Shown here: one piece after another, positions 11,120-20,440 of the stretch | Position numbering within the stretch: position 1 is the first letter of the stretch | Layout: each line of letters begins with the position of its first letter | DNA from: Chelydra serpentina | Lineage: Eukaryota; Chordata; Testudines; Chelydridae | DNA: 64,000 nucleotides | Assembly (NCBI GenBank): GCA_037349315.1 | Contig: JBAIAC010000068.1 | Coordinates: 18,133,001-18,197,000 of the forward strand | Direction of reading: 5' to 3' | Program-made: the position numbers and the translations under genes | The notes under the pieces: model-generated | What the model saw: the letters and a program-made list of their open reading frames with translations, nothing else | What the model was told of the DNA's origin: nothing | The model's database searches: none

Positions 11120-11755
11120 ACAGAAAATCAGTGGTAGATGGAGTGCCTCAAAGAAATAAATACGTCATTAGAAGTATTACCACATTTTCCAGAGATTTTA
11201 GGGGGCAAAATGTGCTCCTGATAAATCAGAGACTAGTGTATCAAAGTGACCAACACCAGCAAGATGGGAGACAAACTTTCCAAGTGAACCTTGAGTTTAT
11301 ATGCAATACTTTATAAAATCCATGGTTTGTTTTCCCTAACTCCAAGAGGAATTATCAGCCAAGCTTGCCAGGCTGTACACTCAATGGCATTTCTCTGTCT
11401 GTAGTATAACACAATAACTTTTGAAAGCTGCTTCTGATCAATTCCAAAGTTTCCAGGAATATTCTAGGGATCATTGGGCAGAACCCTGTTGATTTGGGGG
11501 AAAGTCAAAAAACCAAAGGAGGCATAATGAGGGATTTATTTAGTTCCGTTCCTCTGGTTAGCAGAGCCACAGCTTCAAGCACCTCTGCAATTGTCTGTAG
11601 AGCAAAGAACTGGTTGATAGCACCCATGAAGGCCTATGAGTATAACAATAACCCTATCTCCCTTCTGTGTATTCTCCCAATAAAGTTTAACATGAGGACA
11701 CCCTGAATGACTTCGCTATCTCCCAATCAGAAAGAAGACAAATAATAATGTAGGG
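11120..11755. other. Unannotated stretch
   Basis: No recognisable repeat. The frames at 11131-11316 and 11494-11706 lack any motif. Confidence 0.4.
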
Positions 11756-12470
11756 GGAAGGGTGGTGTGCATACAGATCCTGGGAAGGGAAGGAGGGGTG
11801 GAGGGCCCTGGAATGGGGGACAGAGATACACAGATCTCCTGGCACGTGGGTGGGGGAGAGAAAACAGGACTCTGTTGTGTGGGGGGGACAAGAGAATATG
11901 AAGCATACAGAGCCATTGGTATGGAAAGAAATTGGGGGGCCCTTGCATACATTTATTTCAGTGTGGTTAAACACTGGAATAAACTGCCCAGGGAGGTTGT
12001 GGAATCTCCATCTCTGGAGATATTTAAGAGTAGGTTAGATAAATGTCCATCAGGGATGGTCTAGACAGTATTTGGTCCTGCCATGAGGGCAGGAGGCTGG
12101 ACTCAATGACCTCTCGAGGTCCCTTCTAGCCCTAGAATCTATGAATCAGAGGGGATGCTGGGGGCACACAGAGCCATGCAGGAAAAGAATACAGGACCCT
12201 GTTGTATAGGGGGACAAGGGAAGGAGGTATGAGGTGAGATTTGGAGACCCATGCAACAACGGGATTGGGCACACACAGGGGGTTGATTGGAGGACTCTGG
12301 CATGTGGCAGAGGAGGTATTAGGGGGCACACAGAGCCCCAATCATGAGGGTGGTACAGGGTGGAGTTGCAGGGAGTCCCTGAAATAGAGGGAGATGGGCC
12401 ACCATTCCAGGGCTATAGTGGGAGGAATGGAGAGACGCAAGGAGCCCCTGGTGTGTGCAGAGAGTTCAGT
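11756..12470. repeat. G-rich degenerate tandem array interrupted by CR1
   Basis: A G-rich region in which units recur loosely. 'ACAGGACTCTGTTGTGTGGG' near 11862 resembles 'ACAGGACCCTGTTGTATAGG' near 12190. An ACAGAGCC motif recurs near 11905, 12165 and 12330. The CR1 at 11954-12147 sits between the units, so the array predates that insertion. Overlapping frames on both strands here are by-products of the repeats. Confidence 0.5.
11954..12147 (+). mobile_element. CR1 LINE 3' end
   Basis: Encodes the end of the CR1 pol protein in broken frame (NHWNKLPREVVESPSLEIF-like, at about 11965-12050). The 3' untranslated end follows, with GGCTGGACTCAATGACCTCT and AGAATCTATGAATC. 5'-truncated, as most CR1 copies are. 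Confidence 0.8.
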
Positions 12471-12474
12471 CAAT

Positions 12475-12860
12475 AGCAGCTATGAAGTGACTAACAAGCC
12501 TCTGTGATGCTGTGACTCTTAAGTCCCACTAAAGTCACCACTCAGCACCTTACAAAACTGGGTCCATAATTAGTAGCTATGTTATGAATGGGAAAAAACC
12601 CAGGCAGCTATTACTAAAATGATGTAACCTTATTTCTAAGATATTTTGAAATGCATCCAGAGGGAAACCATCTTTTTGGGGGGTGGGTGGGAAAGCTGAG
12701 GTTTGGGAATGGACTAGCAAGACATATGGGCAGCAGAAAATGACAGCATCGGAGAGGAGGTATCTAAACCTGCCATAAAGTGGAACGTGCAAGAGACATG
12801 CAGAGTAGGGTCGCTCATCGTCTGGGGTAAATGATTTATTTCCCTCCCCCACCACAAATT
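12475..12860. other. Unannotated stretch
   Basis: The minus-strand frame 12577-12954 overlaps the palindromic repeat at its 5' end and has no recognisable domain, so I do not call it. Confidence 0.4.
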
Positions 12861-12867
12861 CAGGGCC

Positions 12868-12955
12868 GAAGCGCCTCAGCTGGTGTAAATCAACCAAGCA
12901 CCTTTGACTCCAATGGCTCCATGCCAGTTTACACCAGATGTGGATCTGACCCAAC
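12868..12955. repeat. Near-complete short palindromic repeat
   Basis: Left arm 'CGCCTCAGCTGGTGTAAATC' and right arm 'AGTTTACACCAGATGTGGATC' are inverted around a core with 'TTTGACTCCAATGGCTCC'. This is the most complete copy in the window of the family found at 731 and 10680. Confidence 0.55.
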
Positions 12956-12959
12956 TGTT

Positions 12960-13710
12960 TTCAGTCTAAGTGCATCTTGACAATGTTATATGAACATTCA
13001 ATAAAATGTTTTATTTTAATTAACTTATTATGTATCCCTCCATTCCAGACCATGTCCTATTTTGGAAATGTATTTAAAACTCTGCTTAGCCGTTTGAGGT
13101 CGAGTGTCTTGCTGAGACAATGGAATTTCCATGAGTATATCAAATAGAGCTCTAAACATTTTCTTCTTCTGCCTCTGGATTTAAAGATTGCTGGCTGATT
13201 AATAAGCAAAGAAATCCTCTTACCTGACTAACTGTAAAAGCAATACTGTCGCTTTGCTTCCAGGCTTGAGGGTTATCACAAGTGATCACATCTTTAAAGG
13301 GAAAAGTCAGTGGCAAAGAAACCGGAAATCACAAAAAGTTTCAATTTTGTGCTTGCGCATGTGTGTGTGTCCAAGGGCTACAGGCTGCATGAAAGAGAAA
13401 TGCATGAAGTAAATGACACCAGTCCAAAAGGGGCCAATTCTCCCACACAGCTCTGAATCATCAGGAAAGACGTGTCTCTCGTGCTGCTCAGTTATGCTAC
13501 TCTGAAAAACAGAATTTTTTCTCCCAGAGACACAATTTACTGTGATCCTTGAGGATGCTGGTGGGAGATCCCCAGGAGTACATTGCTGGCTGTATCAGCT
13601 ACTGTTCAGTGTTCTTCAGATGTTGCATGGCCATTTCTTTCTTCTAAAGCTAGTGCTGTTTCTAAGCTGGAGCATACATACTTGTACTTAACTCATAAGC
13701 AATGATTTGA
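12960..13710. other. Unannotated stretch
   Basis: AT-rich, with a short GT run near 13360. Nothing recognised. Confidence 0.4.
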
Positions 13711-13711
13711 A

Positions 13712-13785
13712 TATAGGCCCCGATTCAGCAAAGCACTTAATCACATGCATAAGTATTTTGATGAATCAGGGCCATAATAATGTAA
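13712..13785. repeat. Short palindromic 'GATTCAGCAAAGCACTTAA' repeat
   Basis: 'GGCCCCGATTCAGCAAAGCA' and 'TGATGAATCAGGGCC' face each other, with ACATGCATAAGT between. A shortened member of the family at 4577 and 23022. Confidence 0.5.
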
Positions 13786-13919
13786 AATCCTCAAACAACT
13801 GAGTGTAGAATTAGACTAGTTTCTGATAACAATATGATAGGAGAGCAAGGCTCAAGGGATTTGTACACAACAGCACAACCCCATCATGAACTATTTGAGA
13901 TAAGTATGTGTGATAGAGT

Positions 13920-13990
13920 CATCTTGGACTGGGAGTCATAAGCTCCGGGCTCCAGTCCCCATTTTGCCACTGGCTCATGTGTGGCCTATG
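13920..13990 (+). mobile_element. MIR-like SINE fragment
   Basis: 'TTGGACTGGGAGTCATAAGC' followed by 'CCATTTTGCCACTGGCTCAT' and 'GTGTGGCC' reproduces the central MIR motif order. Confidence 0.5.
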
Positions 13991-14027
13991 GTGGGTTTCT
14001 GAGGCCAAATTTTTTAAAAGGCATAAC

Positions 14028-15389
14028 TAGGGCTGTTGATTAATCTCAGTCAACTCACGCGATTAACTAAAAAAAAAAAATGAATCGCGATTAATCACAG
14101 TTTCAATCGCACTGTTAAACAATAGAATACCATTTGAAATGTATTACATATATTGGATGTTTTTCTACATTTTCATATATATTGTATTCTGTGTTGTAAT
14201 TGAAATCAAAGTGTATATTATTTTTATTACAAATATTTGCACTGTAAAACCGATAAACAAAAGAAATAGTATTTTTCAATTCACCTCATACAAGTACTGT
14301 AGTGCAATCTCTTGATCATGAAAGTGCAATTTACAAATGTAGATTTTTTTTGTTACATAACTGCACTCAAAAAAAAAAAAACATGCAAAACTTTAGACCC
14401 TATAACTACACTCAGTCCTACTTCTTGTTCAGCCACTTGCTAAGACAAACAAGCCAGCATTGCAAAGTATTTACGTGCCAGATATGCTAAATATTCATAT
14501 GCCCCCTTCATGCTTCAGCCACCATTCCAGAGGAAATGCTTCCATGCTGATGATGCTTGTTAAAAAATAATGCGTTAATTAAATTTGTGACTGAACTCCT
14601 TGGGGGAGAATTGTAAGTCTCTGGCTCTATTTTACGCACATTCTGCCATATATTTCATGTTATAGCAGTCTCAGATGATGACCCAGCACATGTTGTTCAT
14701 TTTAAGAACACTTTCACTGCAGATTTGACAAAACATAAAGAAGGTACCAATGTGAGATTTCTAAAGATAGTTACAGCACTCAACCCAAGGTTTAAGAATC
14801 TGAAGTGCCTTCCAAAATCCGAGGGACAAGGTGTGGAGCATGCTTTTAGAAGTCTTAAAAGAGCAACACTCCGATGTGGAAACTACAGAACCGAACCACC
14901 AAAAAATAAAAATCAACATTCTGCTGGTGGCATCTGACTCAGACAATGAAAATGGACATGTGTTAGTCCACACTGCTTTGGATTGTTATTGAACAGAACC
15001 CGTCATCAGCATGGACGCATGTCCCCTGGAATGGTGTTGAAGCATGAAGGGACATACAAAGCTTTAGCGCATCTGGCACGTAAATATCTTGTGATGCCAG
15101 CTACAACAATGCCATGAGAACGCCTGTTCTCACTTTCAGGTGACATTGTAAACAAGAAGCGGACAGCATTATCTCCTGCAAAAGTAAACAAACTTGTTTG
15201 TGTGAGCAATTGACTGAACAAGAAGTGGGACTGAGTAGACTTGCAGGCTCTAAAATATTACATTGTTTTATTTTTTTAATGCAGGGTTTGTTTTTTACAT
15301 AATTCTACATTTGTAAGTTCAACTTTCATGATAAAGAGATTGCACTACAGTACTTGTATGAGGTGAATTGAAAAATACTATTTTGTAGT
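14028..15389 (+). mobile_element. hAT element with long inverted repeats, right end lost
   Basis: The left end TAGGGCTGTTGATTAATC is followed by 'GCGATTAACT' and 'CGCGATTAATCACAG' motifs of a known long-TIR hAT group. A segment at about 14271-14362 is repeated in inverted form at about 15288-15385, so these are the inner parts of long terminal repeats. The outer ~240 bp of the left repeat has no partner on the right, where the element stops at a CR1. It carries the transposase remnant at 14660-15233. Confidence 0.75.
14660..15233 (+). pseudogene. hAT transposase C-terminal remnant
   Basis: Fragments of a hAT transposase read in order. First is 'VSDDDPAHVVHF' near 14670, then 'TALNPRFKNLKCLPKSE' at 14775-14825. 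Last is the C-terminal dimerisation region near 15010-15210, with 'HEGTYKALAHLARKYLV', 'ERLFSLSGDIVNKKR' and 'ALSPAKVNKLVCVSN'. In-frame stops and frameshifts separate them, for example a stop before ERLFS at the 'CCATGAGAACGC' position. The N-terminal zinc finger and most catalytic residues are absent. The protein would have cut and joined the element ends, and it is dead here. Confidence 0.8.
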
Positions 15390-15395
15390 GACAGA

Positions 15396-15762
15396 CTTAA
15401 AGAGCTCAATATATTTAGCTTAAAAAGGAGGTTAAGGGGTGACTTGCTTACAGCCTAAAAATACTTACACAGGGAACAAATATTGGATAATGAGCTCTTC
15501 AAACATGACCTGATTCAATGGCTGAAAGATTAAGCTAGACAAATTCAGACTGGAAAGAAGGCATACATTTTTAACAGTGAGAGTAATTAACTATTGGAAC
15601 AATTTGCAAGAGTTGTGGATTTTTTTCATCCCTGACAATTTTTCATTCAAGACTGGATGTTTTTTCTAAAAATAAATATGCTCTAGGAATTATGTTGGAA
15701 GTTCTGTGGCCTGTGTCATTCAGGAAGTCAGACTAGATGAACACAATGTCAGACGAACTTTT
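15396..15762 (+). mobile_element. CR1 LINE 3' end
   Basis: Degenerate CR1 pol C-terminus and 3' end. 'GAGCTCAATATATTTAGCTT', 'GACAAATTCAGACTGGAAAG' and 'AGTAATTAACTATTGGAACA' are followed by 'GTCAGACTAGATGAACACAA'. It breaks off without the usual ATTCTATGA end and is followed by a poly-T run. Confidence 0.8.
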
Positions 15763-15789
15763 TTTTTTTTTTGACAAGATTACAAGTTT

Positions 15790-16480
15790 AGTTGATAAAG
15801 GTAATAATGTTGATCATTGTGTTCATCTAGTCTGACTTCCTGTCAAACTAAAGATAAAAGTAATAGTGTTGATGTAATATACTTTAACTTCTGTATGATG
15901 TTTGACTTGGTACCGCACAACTAGAAAGATATAAAATCAAAATGGCACACATTAAATGGATTCAAAGTTGTCTAACTGATAGGTCTCAAAGTGTAACTGT
16001 AAACAGGGCACCATCACTGAGTCCGTGTGTTTCTAGTGGGGTCCTATACTATTAAACATTTTTGTCAATGACGTGGAAGAAAACAGTAAATCATCACCAA
16101 TAAAGTTTGCCAATGACACAAAATGTGGGTAGTCGTAAATAATGAAGCGGACTGGTCACTGTTAAAGAATGATCTGGATCGTTTGGAAAGCCAGTCACAA
16201 GCAAGTGATATGCATTTTAAAACAGCTAAATGTAAATGTATACATCTAGAAACAACGAAAGTAGGCCATACTTACAGGATAGGGTTCATGTATCCTGGGA
16301 AGTAGTGACTCTGAAAAAGATTTGGAGGTCATGGTGAATAATCTGCTGAACATGAGCTCCCAGTGCAACTCAATGGCCAAAAAGACTAATGCAATCCATG
16401 GGTGCATAAACAGTGTGCATAGGTGCATCTCGAGTAGGAGTAGTGAGGTTATTTTACTTCTGTATTTGGCACTGATGTAG
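15790..16480 (+). mobile_element. CR1 reverse transcriptase segment with local inverted insertion
   Basis: Broken-frame CR1 ORF2, palm to thumb region. It has 'TTTGACTTGGTACCGCACAA', 'AAATGGATTCAAAGTTGTCT' and 'GACGTGGAAGAAAACAGTAA'. The polymerase 'FADDTK' motif is changed to FANDTK ('TTTGCCAATGACACAAA', near 16107-16124), so the first catalytic aspartate of that pair is lost. 15815-15842 is a perfect inverted copy of 15721-15748 from the preceding CR1 piece. The piece lies 3' of a CR1 3' end on the same strand, so this is a second insertion or a rearrangement. Confidence 0.8.
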
Positions 16481-16594
16481 GACCAGACTTTATTTACAAG
16501 AACTCACCTACTCTGCCTAGGTATCCAGCCTACAGAACTGTGTTGTCCAAGTGATCAATTTTGGCTGATGTTGGATTACAAATAATTTTAGTAT

Positions 16595-16745
16595 TGAATA
16601 TCAGAGGGGTAGCCGTGTTAGTCTGTATCCACAAAAACAATGAGGAGTCCGGTGGCACCTTAAAGACTAACAGATTTATTTGGGCATAAGCTTTTGCGGG
16701 TAAAAAACTCCACTTCTTCAGATGCATCTGAAGTGCGGTAGAGAG
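16595..16745. mobile_element. 'GTAGCCGTGTTAGTCTGT' repeat (Penelope-like?)
   Basis: 'GGGTAGCCGTGTTAGTCTGT', 'GTGGCACCTTAAAGACTAAC', 'TTTGGGCATAAGCTTTTGCG' and 'CACTTCTTCAGATGCATCTG' in sequence. The family is very abundant in turtles and crocodilians, and I believe it is the terminal region of a Penelope-like element. The class assignment is from memory and less certain than the repeat identity. Confidence 0.65.
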
Positions 16746-16982
16746 AGAAGGGAGGGGCACATTAAAGGAACATTTGTTTGTTGGACTTCGTTTTAGTGAC
16801 TTTGCTCCAGAATGCTAGATTTGTGACTGAGAAACTTATATAAATATACATTTCCTAGTAGGCCAACATTTTTAAAACGCATTATTTGCCAAGGTCATTA
16901 TTTCACATTGTTGCTATCTTGAGAGGTCATTATCTTGGGGAGTTTCTGTACTAAACATTTTTATTATATTATAATTAATTTT

Positions 16983-17146
16983 TACATAAGAACAGCTATA
17001 TTGGGTCAGATCAATGGTCCATCTACCCTGTCTTCCGACGGTGGCCAATGCCAGGTGCTTCAAAGGGAATTAGAACAGGGCAATTATTGAGTGATCCATC
17101 CCCTGTTATCCACTCCCAGCTTTTGGCAAGCAGAGGCTCTTAAAGC
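16983..17146 (-). mobile_element. CR1 LINE, antisense, 3' end part
   Basis: The plus strand shows the antisense of the CR1 3' end: 'CATAAGAACAGCTATATTGG', 'GGTCAGATCAATGGTCCATC' and 'CCAGCTTTTGGCAAGCAGAG'. It is interrupted by the SINE at 17147-17331 and resumes after it. Confidence 0.8.
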
Positions 17147-17331
17147 GGGGGGAGGGATAGCTCAGTGGTTTGAGCATTGGCCTGCTAAACCCAGGGTTGT
17201 GAGTTCAATCCTTGAGGGGGCCATTTGGGGATATGGGGCAAAAATTGGGGATTGGTCCTGCTTTGAGCAGGGGGTTGGACTAGATGACCTCCTAAGGTCC
17301 CTTCCAACCCTGATATTCTATGATTCTATGA
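17147..17331 (+). mobile_element. tRNA-derived SINE with CR1-like tail
   Basis: A well preserved copy. It has A box 'TAGCTCAGTGGTTTGAGCA', B box 'GGTTGTGAGTTCAATCC', the spacer 'GGCAAAAATTGGGGATTGG' and the tail 'GGACTAGATGACCTCCTAAG'. It ends in a repeated ATTCTATG. It lies inside an antisense CR1, so it is younger than that copy. The tail resemblance suggests it borrowed the CR1 machinery. Confidence 0.88.
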
Positions 17332-17821
17332 TAGTGTTGCATACCTGCCCATCCTGGCTAATAGCTATTGATGGACGTATCCTCCATTAACTTACCGAGT
17401 TATTTTTTTAACCCAATTATAGTTTTGGCCTTCACAACATCCCCTGGCAAAAAGTTCCACAGGTTGACTGTGTTGTGTGAAGAAGTACTTCTTTTATTTT
17501 GTTTTAAACCTGCAGCCTATTAATTTCATTTGGTGACCCCTAGTTCTTGTGTTATGTGAAGGAGCTTATTCACTTTCTCCACACCAGTCAAGATTTTATA
17601 GACCTCCATCATATCCCCTTTTGGTCCTCTCTTTTCCAAGCTGAAAAGTCCCAGTCTTTTTAATGTCTCCTCATATGGAAGCTGTTCCATACCCCTAATC
17701 ATTTTAATTGCCCTTCTCTGTACCTTTTCCAACTCCAATATTTCTTTTTTGAAATGGGGCAACCAAAACTGCACACAGTATTCAATATGTGAGCGTACCA
17801 TGGATTTATATAATAAAAGTG
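17332..17821 (-). mobile_element. CR1 LINE, antisense, pol C-terminal part
   Basis: On the minus strand the CR1 pol C-terminus is still largely open: 'SHIEYCVQFWLPHFKKEI', 'LELEKVQRRAIKMIRGME', 'LPYEETLKRLGLFSLEKR'. Further toward the 3' end it decays. The CR1 piece stops at about 17821, where hAT sequence begins, so the minus-strand frame running to 17996 is a chimera of the two. Confidence 0.85.
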
Positions 17822-20010
17822 GAGGAGCTTGGTTTGCCAAACGAATCAGCAAAGCCAATGCTGACAAACTATGTGAAAAGGCTGCAAAACACCTAACCTC
17901 TGGACTGCATCGACATGCAGAAAACCTTATAAACCAGTCATTGTCAAAGCCAATTTTAGAAGTACTTAACAAGGCTGTTAAAAATGCTGGAGACACAAAA
18001 CAGTGTATTCAAACAAACATGGCTGTCACATCATACTTTCTATTTAAGCACGAGATACCACACACTACAAACTGGAGGCCAATGTTAAGTGCATTGTCAT
18101 TTGTTAATCCTGAAGTTGAACAAAGACCAGCAAATACTCACTATCTTTCTGCAAGAAATTCAGCTGACTGGTTAGAAGCATGCAGTGCAACAGTGAAAGA
18201 CTCAGTAGTTGAAAAAGTGAAGAACTCTCTCACCACAGTCAGAAAATGTGCGTAAATGGCTGATGAATGAACCAATGCAAATGGGTATCACGTTATCTTG
18301 ATGTCAGTGGTAGGTCAGTAGATGACTTTCTAGGTGTTCGGGTTATAGAGGACACATCAGCTGCATCTCTGACAACCCAGGTCTTAGAAGAGTTAAATGC
18401 TTGTAAACTGAACCCCAAACAGATGGCTGCTTGTGCATTTGATGGAGCTGCAAAGTTCTCTGGAAGACAGTGGAGTACAAGCTTTGCTCATTTAAAAGTA
18501 ACTCTAAACTCTCCTATACACACTGCAGAGGCCATCTACTCCAACTAGCACTAGTACAAGCAGTAGGATCTTCAAAAGGCATTTAAAAAGCTATACATTT
18601 AATGTCTTCATTATACTCTTTTTTCAGCAAGCGTCCAAAAGGACTGAACGTCTTGGAGAATATAGAAGATACACTGGGATTGAAGTTCAAATTAGTCCAA
18701 TCTGGGAAAACCTGCTGGCTTTCTCGTGAGCAATCCTTGGGAGTTGTCTTAAAAATTACTGTAACAATTACTATTGGCTTTGGAAAATATCTACCAAGAT
18801 GGGATAGATCTATGTAGTGAGGCTGGTGGACTACTTTTGCTACTAAGTTCAGAGAAGACTATTGCCATTCTCTCTCATGTAAGTCTACTGTTGAAATCAT
18901 TTGGGTCATGAAACAATGCCATTCAGGCATCTGCTACAACAATAGTAGATCTCTGTCCAGCAATGGAAGCTACACTTCGATCAATCAGAGAGATATCCAT
19001 GGAAAACCTACTGAAAGAAGCAAATACTTCAATTCAGAAGTTGACTAATTGGGGCACTTATATTGACTTCTTAAATGAAGTGGGCAAGAAGCATTTGTTA
19101 AGCCAGCTGAAAAAGTAAAGTACACAGACTTGATTCTTACATCTCTACAACAGCAACTTCTGGATTATATCAACTTCTACGTAGCTTTTACAGATGCCTG
19201 TCTTATAAAACACCTACAGTTGAGTGGAGTGAGGCACTACCAGCAATGTGGCTGCCATGTGATCAGGACAGAATAGAGAATTTGAACACAGAGTGGAATC
19301 TCATATGACGAATGAATGAAGATTTGACTTCAACAACTTCTTTATCCTCAGTAATGGTTCAACCCAATTTTTGTGCTATGTTTCCTGGGATGAAAGAAGT
19401 AGGAATTCATCTCTTTCTAGTCCCAGTCACAACAGCTACAGTTGAGCGATGCGTTTTTCCCCCTCATTGAATAGAATTTTGTGTTTTTAAAGAAGTCACC
19501 TTCTGCCTGATCATGAGCACACAGGGGCCAACTTCCGGCGGCGCCGGTGGGGGCTGATGCCCGGCGTCGGGGGTGGGGCCCCGCCCCCAATGCCAGGCCC
19601 CACCCCCGACGCCAGGCAACGTTCCGGGGCCCCGCCCCCGATGCCACGTCGCCCGGTGTTGGGGGCGGGGCCCCAGAACGTCTCCCGGTGGTGAGGTGAG
19701 CTGGGTGCGGGCCCCGGGGCTGGCGGGGAGCTGCCGGTGGGTGCTGAGCACCCACCAATTTTTCCCCATGGGTGCTCCAGCCCCAGAGCACCCACGGAGT
19801 CGGTGCCTATGCATGAGCATATCATGAAGGACTGGAAGTACTGGACACATGAGAAGCCACCAAAAATGAATGCACTGCATTCGAGAAATTCATTAACAGA
19901 GTTGTGCCAAGAAACCAAGAAGGATGTAGATATAATGCTTCTTAGTAGTTGTGTAGCCAACTTTAATTTGTGTGATGATTTGAGGTCCTCACACACACAC
20001 ACACCCATAT
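17822..20010 (+). pseudogene. DUF4371-type hAT transposase pseudogene
   Basis: The N-terminal part is open from 17822 to 18255 and includes 'MAVTSYFLFKHEIPHTTNWR' near residue 65 and 'YLSARNSADWLEACSATV'. After a frameshift the catalytic region follows: 'RYLDVSGRSVDDFLGVR', then 'AACAFDGAAKFSGR' near 18425-18470. Next come 'LMSSLYSFFSKRPKGLNVLE' near 18600 and 'GKTCWLSREQSLGVVLKI'. The C-terminal dimerisation domain has 'TATVERC' near 19436. Several frameshifts and stops break it, and a hAT MITE (19520-19811) splits the C-terminus. These motifs match ZMYM1-like/DUF4371 hAT transposases. The CR1 junction at 17821 marks a 5' truncation or rearrangement. Confidence 0.8.
19520..19811. mobile_element. 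GC-rich hAT MITE with perfect 8-bp duplication
   Basis: Runs from CACAGGGGCCAACTTCCGG to GGAGTCGGTGCCTATG and is flanked by CATGAGCA on both sides (19512-19519 and 19812-19819). That is a perfect 8-bp target duplication, the hAT signature. The interior repeats 'GGGGCCCCGCCCCC' blocks in both orientations and has 'GGTGCTCCAGCCCCAGAGCA'. GC-rich frames on both strands here are artefacts. It interrupts the transposase pseudogene and is therefore younger. Confidence 0.85.
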
Positions 20011-20249
20011 ATTTGAACACCCCCCATAATTTCCATTCCTGGGGAAAACACTGGACAGGTGGTCACACCAGTACTATGAGTAACCTTGCTTAGCACAAAG
20101 CTAACCACCATGTGGTCTTCCACTTTACCAATCTGAACTGGCACAGTGCCAGTACAGAAGACAAATGCTGGCCTAACAGCCACAGAAGTGCAAATAGTTT
20201 TCCCATTGCTATCCCACAGTGCCCCAGGCTAGTCCACTTTCTACAGCAT

Positions 20250-20440
20250 CACAACACCGCCATGAGCTAGATTAGTACCACATTATCATCCTAGTTTTAG
20301 AGATAACCTCTTTGTGTCACTGTTGAACTAATTGACAGAGCCACGGCCACATAATCAGTATCAAAAAAGGAGACCGCATCAAAGCTAGGAATAGAATCCA
20401 GGAGTCATGACACCAGACCATTGCTTTCCCACTGCCTATG
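20250..20440 (+). mobile_element. MIR-like SINE remnant
   Basis: 'AGCTAGGAATAGAATCCAGG' followed by 'AGTCATGACACCAGACCATT' and 'TTTCCCACTGCC' is the MIR 3' pattern. The upstream part is diffuse. Confidence 0.55.

Noticed and set aside
17147..17220. Possible functional tRNA gene
   Set aside because: A and B boxes are present, but no cloverleaf closes and the sequence continues into a SINE body with a CR1-like tail.
19417..20093. GC-rich frames of 84-169 codons on both strands
   Set aside because: They translate the hAT MITE at 19520-19811 and run across its borders into transposase relic sequence, with no protein family resemblance.
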